From assembly GCA_905236245.1 (NCBI GenBank), contig CAJOPC010000045.1, positions 1 through 43,102 of the forward strand: a stretch of DNA of 43,102 bases, read 5' to 3'. The translations under genes were made by a program, and so were the position numbers. The DNA comes from an uncultured Alphaproteobacteria bacterium (GTDB lineage Bacteria; Pseudomonadota; Alphaproteobacteria; CAAHEQ01; UBA3637). Positions 8,001-16,849 of this stretch are shown piece by piece (within the stretch, counting starts at the first letter, position 1; each line of letters starts with the position of its first letter). The notes under the pieces were generated by a model. That model searched no databases and was not told the origin of the DNA. It worked only from the letters and a program-made list of their open reading frames with translations.

Positions 8001-9959
8001 TATGGAGAAGAAGATGAATACAAAGGAAATCAAACCGTAAAGCCCGCATATCTATGGAACAAATCTGGCGCGGAAATTAACACAACAGGTATTTATGGAA
8101 TTTGGGCAACAAATAGCCTTATCCGCAATGATGGAACAATCACAGTAACCAGCAATACCGCCGATATTTTATTTTCTGAAGGAGTAAGCCTCACCAATTC
8201 CACTTTGGTCAATAATGGAACAATCCAAATAAATTCCATACAAGCAGATGGATCACTTGTTGGAATCGGCGGATCAAAAAATTCGACGATTGTTAATACC
8301 GCCGATGGCTCCATTGTTATAAATGGTAATGAGGATGCTGCCTCTGAAATCATCGGAACAGGAATTAGCACCTCCGGAGTTGTTTACAACTATGGAACAA
8401 TTGAATTGAATAACGTTTCAATGTCACGCCACTCTTATACATTCTCTGGAGAAACATCCTATTATGCCTCTGGCGGCGGAATTGTAGCAAGCGGCCCCAA
8501 CGCACGTGTATATAACTCTGGGACAATTAGATTAAACAATGTATATTACACCGCACCTGAAGATGGGGAAGATAAAACATCTAATATTACACAAACACAA
8601 ACCGGAGCCACAGGCTCTTTTGAAAGCGCCTTTGTCAGCTTATCAGACGGAGCTCAAATGCTAACAAGTGGCCTTTTGGAATCAAGCCACTCAATCAATT
8701 TATCAAGCATGGGCGGTTCAATTATCGCTTTACCTAACGCTCAATTTGTTTCACCTGTATCCATATCGGATGACTTAAATTTATCCACAGATTTTGTAAC
8801 CGACAATTTTGAAACAACAGTCATTGCAAAAAATATGATACAAACACCCGATGCAAGCAACCTGAATCTCATTTCGCAATCTGCTTTATTCGATGCGCAT
8901 TTAGCAGACAATGGTCAAGATGTGGTGATAAAAATGAAATCATTTGATCAAGTCACAAAGAACACCAGTTTAGCAAATTTCTTATCCAAGAATTATGCCC
9001 GCAGCAAAAACGGATCGTTGTTCAACAAATTAAAGGAATTCAACAACTTAGCGTCACTATCTGCTAATTTAAATAAACTGAGTGGCAAAGACATGCTCTC
9101 CCGCTTTGGTTTTGAGGATATGACAATGATGAGAGAACTCAATTACGATATGAACGACAAACTCTTTCATAATAATGCACAACATTTCTCCTTAGCTGGC
9201 TCAGTAAAACCTATGGCTTTCCGCGGAGATACAGGCTCAAATGCACGATACAGCCTATTTAATAAACGCAATGGGCATAAGTCTATCGGACTTGGTATTG
9301 CTTTCACAAATATACATAGCGATAATGACCACAATGAAGAGGATCGAAGTGAATCTATGTATCAATTGATGGTACCATTAGGATACAAAACAAAGGGCTT
9401 CAATTTGATAACATCTCCGAGAATTGGATATGCTCGTGGCAACTATGATCGGACAGGGCTTAACAATCAAACATACAAAGGCACAGTCGAAAAAAGAATT
9501 TTTGGTTTGATGAATGAAGCCAGATATCCGATTGTTTTAGACAAATGGACATTTGAACCGATAGCAGAATTCAATGTCCTGGGCTATCAACAAAAAGGTC
9601 ATGAAGACTCAAAAGAATTTGCCTTAAAGATCAAGAATCAAAGAACCTACTCTGTGGAAAGCGGCCTGGGTCTATATGCAACTCGTGAAGAAGACTTAGG
9701 CAATGACACTATATTAAAGATGACCGCAGGGATAGTTGCCTATCACGAATTTGCCAATCCTTATTGTGTCAAAGTAGGAATGGTCGGCATGGATGGATAC
9801 TTTACACTGCAAGATGAAGACCGCTCACCAAACCGTGGAATTGTCCGACTAGGACTTGATTATCAGCATAAAGACATCTCTCTCTACGGATCGCTGATAT
9901 CCTTCATTGATAAAGAATGGCGCACTAACGCTAAGACTGGATTCAGATGGCAATTTTAA
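5025..9959 (+). CDS. Giant chimeric autotransporter: ankyrin-like, EGF-like, Cys-rich and beta-helix passenger with C-terminal beta-barrel
   Basis: The 1,644-residue protein starts with a signal peptide (basic TRR then a hydrophobic core, cut near ALS, residue 30). The start is TTG 5025 (11 nt after GAGAGG) or ATG 5031. Next come ankyrin-like pairs (about 35-95 and 148-212), a Trp/Ala/Gly hydrophobic stretch (about 228-250) and an eight-Gly run. Two EGF-like domains follow (about 297-352), with C-x-C-x(3)-[FY]-x-G-x(2)-C cores. A long cysteine-rich region (about 355-818) repeats CxxCxxGY...C. A poly-Asp tract lies at 881-902. A beta-helix region (about 840-1230) repeats N-x-G-T-I. The last 290 residues are an autotransporter barrel that ends in GFRWQF, with the terminal Phe expected of outer-membrane proteins. 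The likely role is a surface adhesin or host-contact protein. It is monocistronic. Confidence 0.9.
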   Translation: MSMFKGDYTRRFLFCLVTTGLLSFQVPALSNYQMTPRQAFYYHARRGDIAALQQLKYQGYSVNALNERGSTALCEAIYRRDYSAFQILRQLGASTTHECIRRIPNLTIQQFNEGFAWWARGVNSGKINYVGTEYAQSHVASDQEVSLFKRIYKLASHRKSAELQSLRLQCIDLDTLNAQGNTAYCQALIDENCAAYETLMEVGVNTNHRCVRRLTMDQRHLDCDNNGGAIWWWLGGGAAAAVGTLGIIALASGGGGGGGHDDKHSNNSGGNNTSGGGNSGNDDSGDNGETNPENSELCNYHGTYNSSTLKCNCESGFIGNNCEVTTNYCGSHGNYNSSTKRCDCTDNYSGTQCDTAPGSTCDPEPNCDASAHQVVSGCECDCASGYEWYDGACEPIIHNCASREGNVCVTCDAGYRLYNGACYEAIEHCATQERTSCITCDTGYKLTDNACPMDTCTGYNYTSCDEGWASSSTCWKGNEHMLLCDICDTGYQMDGNTCVKKQCPAGQYGDGDTCTNCPEHSSSLAGTQEITACYCEEGYVKGSNNQCFEKIENCQTQADTVCTKCNRGYKVSEGVCVVSDCAAYPLTFSPDNCTQVGQCEDGDQTLYRCENCNTDYILNNTTGLCYAKIEHCARQDSSTCSTCEENFVLYGGLCYTEIQHCTDQRGDTCYQCADDYELENNTCVVSSCSSAAYPLVKEPKHCQTPLSCTTNSGLTRYRCETCVTGYYIENGRCYSYSRCPADIYIYDSEPSCPTGYASSSCTDENNVKKYACDQCAEGYDWYNSDKCYPTVSCGVNEHQFGANCVCNQGFTKNGSGTCVLNASISPPAEPTSNSSGQLNIIQNGQDIGYKNYILPTGSIESNGYWNIPLELIALLAEQMHEDDDDDEYDDEEYDDDDDDDEPMEIGSFLVANTGNGSPALVIPQQTTLTYTLPNNAIINDIFTYAITSMGGRIYNHGTIISNVGGIMAYSLIDNAYIVNSGSITADNIGIMIYGEEDEYKGNQTVKPAYLWNKSGAEINTTGIYGIWATNSLIRNDGTITVTSNTADILFSEGVSLTNSTLVNNGTIQINSIQADGSLVGIGGSKNSTIVNTADGSIVINGNEDAASEIIGTGISTSGVVYNYGTIELNNVSMSRHSYTFSGETSYYASGGGIVASGPNARVYNSGTIRLNNVYYTAPEDGEDKTSNITQTQTGATGSFESAFVSLSDGAQMLTSGLLESSHSINLSSMGGSIIALPNAQFVSPVSISDDLNLSTDFVTDNFETTVIAKNMIQTPDASNLNLISQSALFDAHLADNGQDVVIKMKSFDQVTKNTSLANFLSKNYARSKNGSLFNKLKEFNNLASLSANLNKLSGKDMLSRFGFEDMTMMRELNYDMNDKLFHNNAQHFSLAGSVKPMAFRGDTGSNARYSLFNKRNGHKSIGLGIAFTNIHSDNDHNEEDRSESMYQLMVPLGYKTKGFNLITSPRIGYARGNYDRTGLNNQTYKGTVEKRIFGLMNEARYPIVLDKWTFEPIAEFNVLGYQQKGHEDSKEFALKIKNQRTYSVESGLGLYATREEDLGNDTILKMTAGIVAYHEFANPYCVKVGMVGMDGYFTLQDEDRSPNRGIVRLGLDYQHKDISLYGSLISFIDKEWRTNAKTGFRWQF
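7665..7727 (+). repeat. GAY trinucleotide tract encoding an Asp/Glu run
   Basis: A run of GAC/GAT/GAA codons, broken by two TAT codons, encodes 22 residues of which 20 are Asp or Glu (protein residues 881-902). It separates the Cys-rich region from the beta-helix region. Slippage in such a tract would change length without breaking the frame. Confidence 0.7.
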
Positions 9960-10607
9960 TTATTGCTCTGGCTCACTTTCTTCCGGCTCATCAACATAAC
10001 TTAACTTATTTAACCATATAATGATTTTTCGATTTAGCTGCGTATCATAATCTGATGGCCAATTGTTAAAATTTTCAGACTCTAATAAATTAGCATTTTT
10101 TACACGGGCTGCGAAATCTACAAAAAAATTACCATAATTGCTAGCTTGCGTAGAAAAAGGCACAACGCGACGACCACCAAAACTAAGGTTATCCAATAAT
10201 CCATATAAAGGAAGCGCCATAGTTCCCCACCAGACGGGGCCCCCGACAAAAATAGTATGATATCCGTCTAAAGAAGGAAGCCGATCCATAGAAGGGTATA
10301 ATTTTTTATCTAAATACTTTTTGCTTTTCCAATATACTAATGGCTTTTCATAAGTATCTAAGACTTGAATAGGCAATACATCTCCATTTGATATTTTTGC
10401 AATTCGTTCTGCAATATCTTTTGTATGTCCATCCAAAGAATAATACAAAACCAAAACTTTTCCTAAATCTGCTTGAAATTTTACATCCTCAGAATATTGT
10501 GAAATTTCATCCAACATTTTCAATCGGGTTTCATGTTGACGATATTTATAAAAACCGAATCCACCAATAATTCCAACAATTAAAATGAAAAAAATATACT
10601 TATACAC
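9960..10607 (-). CDS. Membrane-anchored flavodoxin-like protein
   Basis: I chose GTG 10607, which has GGAGG 5 nt upstream and gives about 215 residues. The frame stays open to 10697, but a promoter lies in that extra part. The N-terminus is one membrane helix (about 3-20). The flavodoxin fold follows: VLVLYYSLDGHTKDIAERIA is the FMN phosphate loop, where the usual S/T-x-T-G-N-T is replaced by SLDGHT. The 90s-loop is VGGPVWWGTMALPLYGLL. These match flavodoxin_4-type proteins, which reduce partners or act on quinones. The membrane anchor suggests a role near membrane electron transfer. The stop codon abuts the autotransporter stop with no base between. Confidence 0.82.
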   Translation of the reverse strand: MYKYIFFILIVGIIGGFGFYKYRQHETRLKMLDEISQYSEDVKFQADLGKVLVLYYSLDGHTKDIAERIAKISNGDVLPIQVLDTYEKPLVYWKSKKYLDKKLYPSMDRLPSLDGYHTIFVGGPVWWGTMALPLYGLLDNLSFGGRRVVPFSTQASNYGNFFVDFAARVKNANLLESENFNNWPSDYDTQLNRKIIIWLNKLSYVDEPEESEPEQ

Positions 10608-10633
10608 ACCACCCTCCTTGATAAAACACAAAC

Positions 10634-10662
10634 AGTCTACATCAAATAAATTAAAAAAACAA
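10634..10662 (-). promoter_or_regulatory. Promoter of the flavodoxin-like gene
   Basis: TTGTTT (10657-10662), 17 nt, TAGACT (10634-10639) on the minus strand. The predicted start is about 20 nt before the GTG at 10607, which supports that start over longer readings. Confidence 0.55.
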
Positions 10663-10690
10663 CTCTTTTGCAAATTATATGAAAAAAGTC

Positions 10691-10719
10691 TTGACATTAA
10701 TTCGTCAATACGCTATGCT
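10691..10719 (+). promoter_or_regulatory. Promoter of the thrS leader, predicted leaderless
   Basis: TTGACA (10691-10696), 17 nt, TATGCT (10714-10719). The expected start, 7-8 nt on, is at or beside the ATG of the leader peptide at 10727. Confidence 0.75.
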
Positions 10720-10726
10720 GATTAGC

Positions 10727-10783
10727 ATGAAAAAAGCAAATTGTTTTTATTTATATACAACATGTGTGACAACAACCGCCTAG
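10727..10783 (+). CDS. Threonine-rich leader peptide of thrS
   Basis: An 18-residue ORF reads MKKANCFYLYTTCVTTTA and stops at TAG 10781-10783. Five of the last eight residues are Thr (ACA ACA, then ACA ACA ACC). It lies between a strong promoter and a GC-rich hairpin with a long T tract, and the gene downstream is threonyl-tRNA synthetase. This is the classic layout of ribosome-mediated attenuation, in which scarce Thr-tRNA stalls the ribosome at the Thr codons. There is no ribosome binding site. The start codon coincides with the predicted transcript start, as known for the trpL leader of Sinorhizobium meliloti. The function is inferred from position and codon content. Confidence 0.75.
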   Translation: MKKANCFYLYTTCVTTTA

Positions 10784-10818
10784 GGCGGTCGGTATTTTCT
10801 TTTTTTATTTTTTTTACA
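10775..10818 (+). terminator. Attenuator hairpin in front of thrS
   Basis: ACCGCC (10775-10780) pairs with GGCGGT (10784-10789) around a 3-nt loop made of the leader stop codon TAG. A T-rich stretch (10793-10816) follows. The 5' arm is the last Thr and Ala codons of the leader, so a ribosome standing there would block the hairpin. Confidence 0.65.
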
Positions 10819-10857
10819 ATCACACAATAACAAAATTAATTAGTATAGGAGTATTAC

Positions 10858-12594
10858 ATGAATCAAAATGATTTAAGCACGATGCGGCATAGCGCAGAAC
10901 ACGTTTTGGCCGAAGCAATGTATCACCTCTATCCTGGGGTAAAAATGGCAATGGGCCCTGCTACAAAAGAAGGTTTTTACGGCGATTTTGATTTGCCAGA
11001 AGGAGTAGTTTTGTCTACCGAGGATCTTCCAAAAATTGAAGAAGAAATGAATAAAATTATTGCAACAAGAGTTCCAATGACCAGAAAAGAACTTTCTGTT
11101 GCAGAAGCACGTGATTTGTTTAAAGACAATGAATACAAACAAGATTGGCTTAACGAAATTGAAGCCAGAGGCGAAAAAGTTAGTGTTTATTGGACCGGCG
11201 ATTCCTTCGTTGATTTGTGCCGTGGCCCACACGTTAGTTATGTTTCAGATATTAAAGCTGTTAAGTTATTATCTGTTGCAGGGGCTTATTGGCACGGCGA
11301 CTCCAAAAATAAAATGTTAACCCGTGTTTATGGAACCGCATTTGGATCTAAACAGGAATTGCAAGACTACTTAACCATGTTGGAAGAAGCCAAAAAACGT
11401 GATCACCGCAAACTCGGCAAAGAAATGGATTTATTCCATTTTGAACCGGAATATGCACCAGGTTCTGTCTTTTGGCATGACAAGGGGTATAAAATTTATC
11501 GCAAACTGATTGAGTATATGCGTAAAAAACAAGAAAAGAACGGATATATCGAGGTATGCACCCCGGCTGTTATGGATCGTGTTTTGTGGGAAACGTCCGG
11601 ACACTGGCAAAAATACGGCGAACACAATTATTCTGGCAAAACGGAAGATGGTCGCGTTTTCTGTATCAAACCAATGAACTGTCCCGGTGGCGTCCTTATC
11701 TATGGACAAGGCATTAAATCTTATCGTGATTTGCCTTTACGCATGGCGGAGTTTGGTAAAGTTCACCGTTATGAGGCCAGCGGATCTTTGATGGGGCTTA
11801 TGCGTGTCCGCGAATTTACCCAGGACGATGCTCATATTTTCTGCACGCCGGAACAAATGGAATCCGAATGTATTACGACGCTAAAATTGATTTTAGATAT
11901 TTACAAAGATTTTGGCTTTGAAGATGTTAAAATCTACCTTTCTACGCGTCCAGAAAAACGCATTGGTTCCGATGAAATCTGGGATTTGTCCGAAAAGGCT
12001 TTGGCCAATGCTTTAAAGCACAATAATTATGAATTCGAAATCAATGAAGGTGAAGGCGCTTTTTATGGACCAAAATTGGAATTCATTTTGAAAGATGCTA
12101 TTGGCCGAGAATGGCAATGCGGAACTATTCAAATGGATATGAATTTACCAGAACGCTTTGACATTTCCTATATTGGCGAAGATGGCCAACGCCACAGACC
12201 GGTTATGTTACACCGGGCTTTGTTTGGTTCTATTGAACGCTTTTTGGGAATCCTCATTGAAAATTATGCGGGAAAATTACCTTTATGGTTATCTCCACAA
12301 CAAGTGTTAGTGGCCCCAATTACTTCCGAAATCAATGATTATGCAGAAAGCGTTTTACAACAACTCAAAGACGCAGGCTTATCCGCCCAAGCAGATTTGA
12401 GTAATGAAAAAATCAGCTATAAGATCCGCGAACATTCATTGGAAAAAATTCCGGTCATCATGGTTGTTGGTGCCAAAGAACGTGAAAATGGCACCGTAAC
12501 TATCCGCAGAATCGGTTCTGAAAAGCAGGAAACGCTTCCTTTGAAAGAGTGTATTGATATGCTCGTAAAAGAAGCACAAATGCCTAAGATTTAA
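10858..12594 (+). CDS. thrS: Threonyl-tRNA synthetase lacking the TGS domain
   Basis: Charges tRNA-Thr. The 578-residue protein begins directly with the N2 editing domain: RHSAEHVLAEAM has the H11-x3-H15 pair, and LCRGPHV has the further Cys/His pair. AYWHGDSKNKMLTRVYG follows. The catalytic core has MNCPGG (zinc Cys), HRYEASGSLMGLMRVREFTQDDAHIF (motif 2 region, in part) and MLHRALFGSIERF (motif 3 with zinc His). The C-terminal anticodon-binding domain ends at PKI. Typical ThrRS is about 640 residues, and the first 60 or so (TGS/N1) are missing. GGAG lies 8 nt before the ATG and no in-frame extension is present. MNCPGG replaces the usual MNCPGH. It is controlled by the leader and attenuator upstream and ends at a strong terminator. 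Confidence 0.96.
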   Translation: MNQNDLSTMRHSAEHVLAEAMYHLYPGVKMAMGPATKEGFYGDFDLPEGVVLSTEDLPKIEEEMNKIIATRVPMTRKELSVAEARDLFKDNEYKQDWLNEIEARGEKVSVYWTGDSFVDLCRGPHVSYVSDIKAVKLLSVAGAYWHGDSKNKMLTRVYGTAFGSKQELQDYLTMLEEAKKRDHRKLGKEMDLFHFEPEYAPGSVFWHDKGYKIYRKLIEYMRKKQEKNGYIEVCTPAVMDRVLWETSGHWQKYGEHNYSGKTEDGRVFCIKPMNCPGGVLIYGQGIKSYRDLPLRMAEFGKVHRYEASGSLMGLMRVREFTQDDAHIFCTPEQMESECITTLKLILDIYKDFGFEDVKIYLSTRPEKRIGSDEIWDLSEKALANALKHNNYEFEINEGEGAFYGPKLEFILKDAIGREWQCGTIQMDMNLPERFDISYIGEDGQRHRPVMLHRALFGSIERFLGILIENYAGKLPLWLSPQQVLVAPITSEINDYAESVLQQLKDAGLSAQADLSNEKISYKIREHSLEKIPVIMVVGAKERENGTVTIRRIGSEKQETLPLKECIDMLVKEAQMPKI

Positions 12595-12602
12595 CACATA
12601 CG

Positions 12603-12630
12603 AAAAAGGTCGACTTCGGTCGACCTTTTT
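12603..12630. terminator. Bidirectional terminator between thrS and the DUF1796 gene
   Basis: AAAAAGGTCGAC, a TTCG tetraloop and GTCGACCTTTTT form a long stem with A tract on one side and T tract on the other, so it serves both converging genes. Confidence 0.9.
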
Positions 12631-13382
12631 TATTCTTTCCATTTGCGCTTAAAATCTTTTCGCCACTTTTTGCTCCATATAAAAAGACATGCAAAATGGA
12701 TTAAAAAACTTTTTATACGAATTTGTAATTGCTTTAATAATGGGCGTTTTAAACCATAATTTTTCAAAACAGCTTTTAACTTTCTTTTATTGACAGAATA
12801 TTCGTTTTTCTTGTGCAATTGATAATCAAAAATAACTTTTCGTACATGTGGTGAAATCCAAACATCTTCCCTATTTTTAAAAGGAACATCGTTGCAAAAC
12901 AAATACAACAAATCAACCTTATTTCCAAAGCGCTTATGTAATAACCGCTCCACTTGCAACAACTCTTTATCCGACATTTGTGTTTTATAATCGGGGCGCT
13001 CAATAAAAACAAACAATATATTTTCTGCTGTTTCGGCTTTTTCAATCAACCGATCAATACGACGGCTATATTTAGCTTCAATAATCGGATATTGTTCCTC
13101 AAAGGACTTTCCTTTTTTAAAATCATGATTGTAAACAATCTCTGTCTTTTTATTCAAATAAGCCATACCGTTTACGTTTGGCACTTCATGGGAAAAAATT
13201 AAATCTTCTTTATTAAACCAATTTTTAAAATCGTGAACTAAAATCTCGGTACGACCGACCAAAGTTCCACCAAACAACCAATCAAAAGGGTATGAAAAAT
13301 CTTGTAAATGTTGTGCCCGCAGTGCTGTTGTACAAGGACACGCAGCTCCCAAACTCACAATTAAATCATACTGTTTTTTCAT
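12630..13382 (-). CDS. DUF1796 family, putative papain-like cysteine peptidase
   Basis: I chose ATG 13382 (250 residues, MKKQYDLIVSLGAACPC). A promoter lies just upstream, so the longer TTG reading from 13418 is unlikely. The N-terminal pattern YDLIVSLGAAC...AL...FSYPFDWLFGG matches DUF1796/PF08795, where the Cys in SLG-x-x-C and the later F-D-W are conserved. A His-containing central part (SHEVPN, YNHDFKKG) and LFVFIERPDY follow. The family is predicted to have a papain-like fold, but activity is not shown to my knowledge. The C-terminus (about 215-250) is basic with an amphipathic helix, perhaps for membrane contact. The neighbours give no hint of substrate. It ends in the shared terminator with thrS. 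Confidence 0.75.
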   Translation of the reverse strand: MKKQYDLIVSLGAACPCTTALRAQHLQDFSYPFDWLFGGTLVGRTEILVHDFKNWFNKEDLIFSHEVPNVNGMAYLNKKTEIVYNHDFKKGKSFEEQYPIIEAKYSRRIDRLIEKAETAENILFVFIERPDYKTQMSDKELLQVERLLHKRFGNKVDLLYLFCNDVPFKNREDVWISPHVRKVIFDYQLHKKNEYSVNKRKLKAVLKNYGLKRPLLKQLQIRIKSFLIHFACLFIWSKKWRKDFKRKWKE

Positions 13383-13407
13383 TTTAAAATACTTCCCTAG
13401 TAAGAAA

Positions 13408-13436
13408 AGTCTACTCAAACTTTACCACAAAGTCAA
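13408..13436 (-). promoter_or_regulatory. Promoter of the DUF1796 gene
   Basis: TTGACT (13431-13436), 17 nt, TAGACT (13408-13413) on the minus strand, about 26 nt before the chosen ATG. Confidence 0.6.
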
Positions 13437-13448
13437 ATACAAATTGCA

Positions 13449-14353
13449 TCAATTTTGCCGGCAAAGCGTATGAAAACTAAATCCACCCAACTCTGTGCGT
13501 TCATTTTCTCGTGTGAATAAAAATTCCGTTGAAAGAGAGTGCAACCAAACAGCATGCTCCGCCCCCCAAAAGATCCAAATATCATCAGATTCACAACTCT
13601 CTAAAACATCTGGCAACTCTGCTTGTATTTCTTCTAATGTAGGGATATGGGCATTTTGACGTGCACACAAATCCTCTGCCGCGTTAAAATCATATCCGCC
13701 TGTCCCCGTGCAAAACCATGTTTTTTGAGGTTTAGCTACACAAACTCCCTTTTCTTGGCTTTGCATGATTTTAAACGGATAACACCACTCGTCTAGCTCA
13801 CAATCACGATTGTCCCGACAAAAATGATTTTCTCCTTCACGCAGACACTTATCTTTGGAAAAAACACCCCCGCATTGAACACAAACTTCAGCATCCTTAA
13901 TTAAATGTAATAATGGACACGAAATCGATCGGCTTCCTAAACTATCAGGGACATAATACCTGTTCTGACACATTTTACCTTGTTGCCAATCAAGTAATAA
14001 AACCTGCTGTTTTGTTTCACAAGGCCAACAATTTCCGATCATATCCTTCAAAGGCCGCATCCAAGGGCATTCATGTGTATCAACATCCAATAAAATATCG
14101 TCATCCGTATTCAATTGGGACTCCAAACACGCCCAAGCCGGGACCAAACCTTCCGCAATATACTCAGCCTGACGATTGGGACATGTTTCACAATTTGATT
14201 TTAATGCCACAGGAACAATCTCCTTGGTAAAACAATTAACACATTGTTCTCCACGATAAATAGCACATCCTTTGATTACGCTAATCCGAAGATCAAGCCA
14301 CTTGCCAATCCACGCAATAATACAAAGGCACACAAGTAATAGGAGTGTTTTTC

Positions 14354-14357
<4 letters not shown>
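13449..14357 (-). CDS. Secreted cysteine-rich protein of unknown function with a CWPC motif
   Basis: The 302-residue product has an N-terminal hydrophobic helix (about 3-18) that is a signal peptide or anchor. About 24 cysteines follow, many paired as CxxC (QCVNC, CETC, CWPC, CVQC), so a disulphide-rich periplasmic or surface protein is likely. NCWPC (about 108-112) recalls the C-W-x-C motif of three membrane proteins encoded at 28,130-33,827. The C-terminal part (GGYDFNAAEDLCARQNAHIPT to FHTLCRQN) looks like the aromatic, Cys-closed end of Lcl/C-type-lectin-like domains. That last point is weak. The start overlaps dciA by ATGA, with AAGGA upstream, so it is translated with tgt-dciA. I do not recognise a function. 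Confidence 0.7.
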
Positions 14358-16000
<1,643 letters not shown>

Positions 16001-16023
16001 GAAATAAGTGTATTTAATTTTAC

Positions 16024-16052
16024 TAGACACAGATTTCTTTTTGTGCTAAACT
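16024..16052 (+). promoter_or_regulatory. Promoter of the lepB operon
   Basis: TAGACA (16024-16029), 17 nt, TAAACT (16047-16052), giving a leader of about 20 nt that contains AAAGGA before the lepB ATG. It is back-to-back with the tgt promoter. Confidence 0.5.
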
Positions 16053-16078
16053 TACATCATTGTAACGAAAGGACGAAA

Positions 16079-16849
16079 ATGGACGAGCAACAAACAGATT
16101 TAGAGGCTTTTGAGACTGCAGAACTTGAAAAGAAAAAAAAGACAAAAAAAGAATGGATTCAATTATTTTGGATAGCTTTGGCCGCACTTGCCATCCGCTC
16201 TTGTGTTTTTGAACCCTATAACATTCCTTCAAGCTCAATGGTTCCTACCCTTTTAGTTGGCGACTATCTTTTTATCAGTAAATACGATTACGGATACTCA
16301 AAACATTCTTTTCCTTTTTCAATTCCATTGATTCCAAAAGGCCGTATATTTTCTCAATCTCCTCAACGAGGCGATATTGTTGTCTTTAAATACCCAAAGA
16401 ATGAGCGCACTGACTATATCAAACGGGTCATCGGTTTGCCGGGAGATACCATTCAAATGAAACATGGGCGCTTATTTATAAACGGCCAGGCCGTCAGCAG
16501 AACTAAAATTGACGAACAAAAATGGCTTACAGAATCTGGTTGGCAAAACTATATTAAATATGCAGAAACTTTACCAAACGGTTTTGTCCACGACATTTAC
16601 GAAATTAACGACAGTATGCCATTGGATGATACAGATGAAGTTTTAGTTCCGCCAGGACATTATTTTATGATGGGCGATAATCGTGATAATTCTCAAGACA
16701 GTCGTTATTTTGGACTTGTCGCGGAAGAATTATTAGAAGGGAAAGCCCGCTTTATATTCTATTCTACCAATGGAGACGGTTGGTTTTTCCAATTTTGGAG
16801 ATGGCCAGAGTTTGTCCGGTTAAATCGTATGTTCACGGAGATTCATTGA
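16079..16849 (+). CDS. lepB: Signal peptidase I
   Basis: Cleaves signal peptides of exported proteins at the periplasmic face of the inner membrane. From ATG 16079 (AAAGGA 5-6 nt upstream) the product has 256 residues. A basic cytoplasmic segment precedes one membrane helix (about 27-40). Box B IPSSSMVPTL has the catalytic Ser53, Box D DYIKRVIGLPGD has the general-base Lys115, and Box E MMGDNRDNSQDSR is intact. The upstream ATG at 16043 would start inside the promoter and is rejected. It is the first gene of lepB-rnc-era-recO-queH, an order common in alphaproteobacteria. The stop overlaps the rnc start (TGATG). Confidence 0.96.
   Translation: MDEQQTDLEAFETAELEKKKKTKKEWIQLFWIALAALAIRSCVFEPYNIPSSSMVPTLLVGDYLFISKYDYGYSKHSFPFSIPLIPKGRIFSQSPQRGDIVVFKYPKNERTDYIKRVIGLPGDTIQMKHGRLFINGQAVSRTKIDEQKWLTESGWQNYIKYAETLPNGFVHDIYEINDSMPLDDTDEVLVPPGHYFMMGDNRDNSQDSRYFGLVAEELLEGKARFIFYSTNGDGWFFQFWRWPEFVRLNRMFTEIH

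Noticed and set aside
5675-8371. Several minus-strand ORFs under the autotransporter (Pro-, Ser- or Ile/Val-rich)
   Set aside because: They are antisense reflections of the Gly, Asp and Cys repeats, overlap each other, and have no ribosome sites or family patterns.
10608-10697. Longer start of the flavodoxin-like protein
   Set aside because: A promoter (TTGTTT-N17-TAGACT) lies within it and GTG 10607 has a strong ribosome site.
10720-10857. T-box riboswitch for thrS
   Set aside because: The leader is only about 130 nt, has no T-box sequence or specifier stem, and the Thr-rich ORF explains it better.
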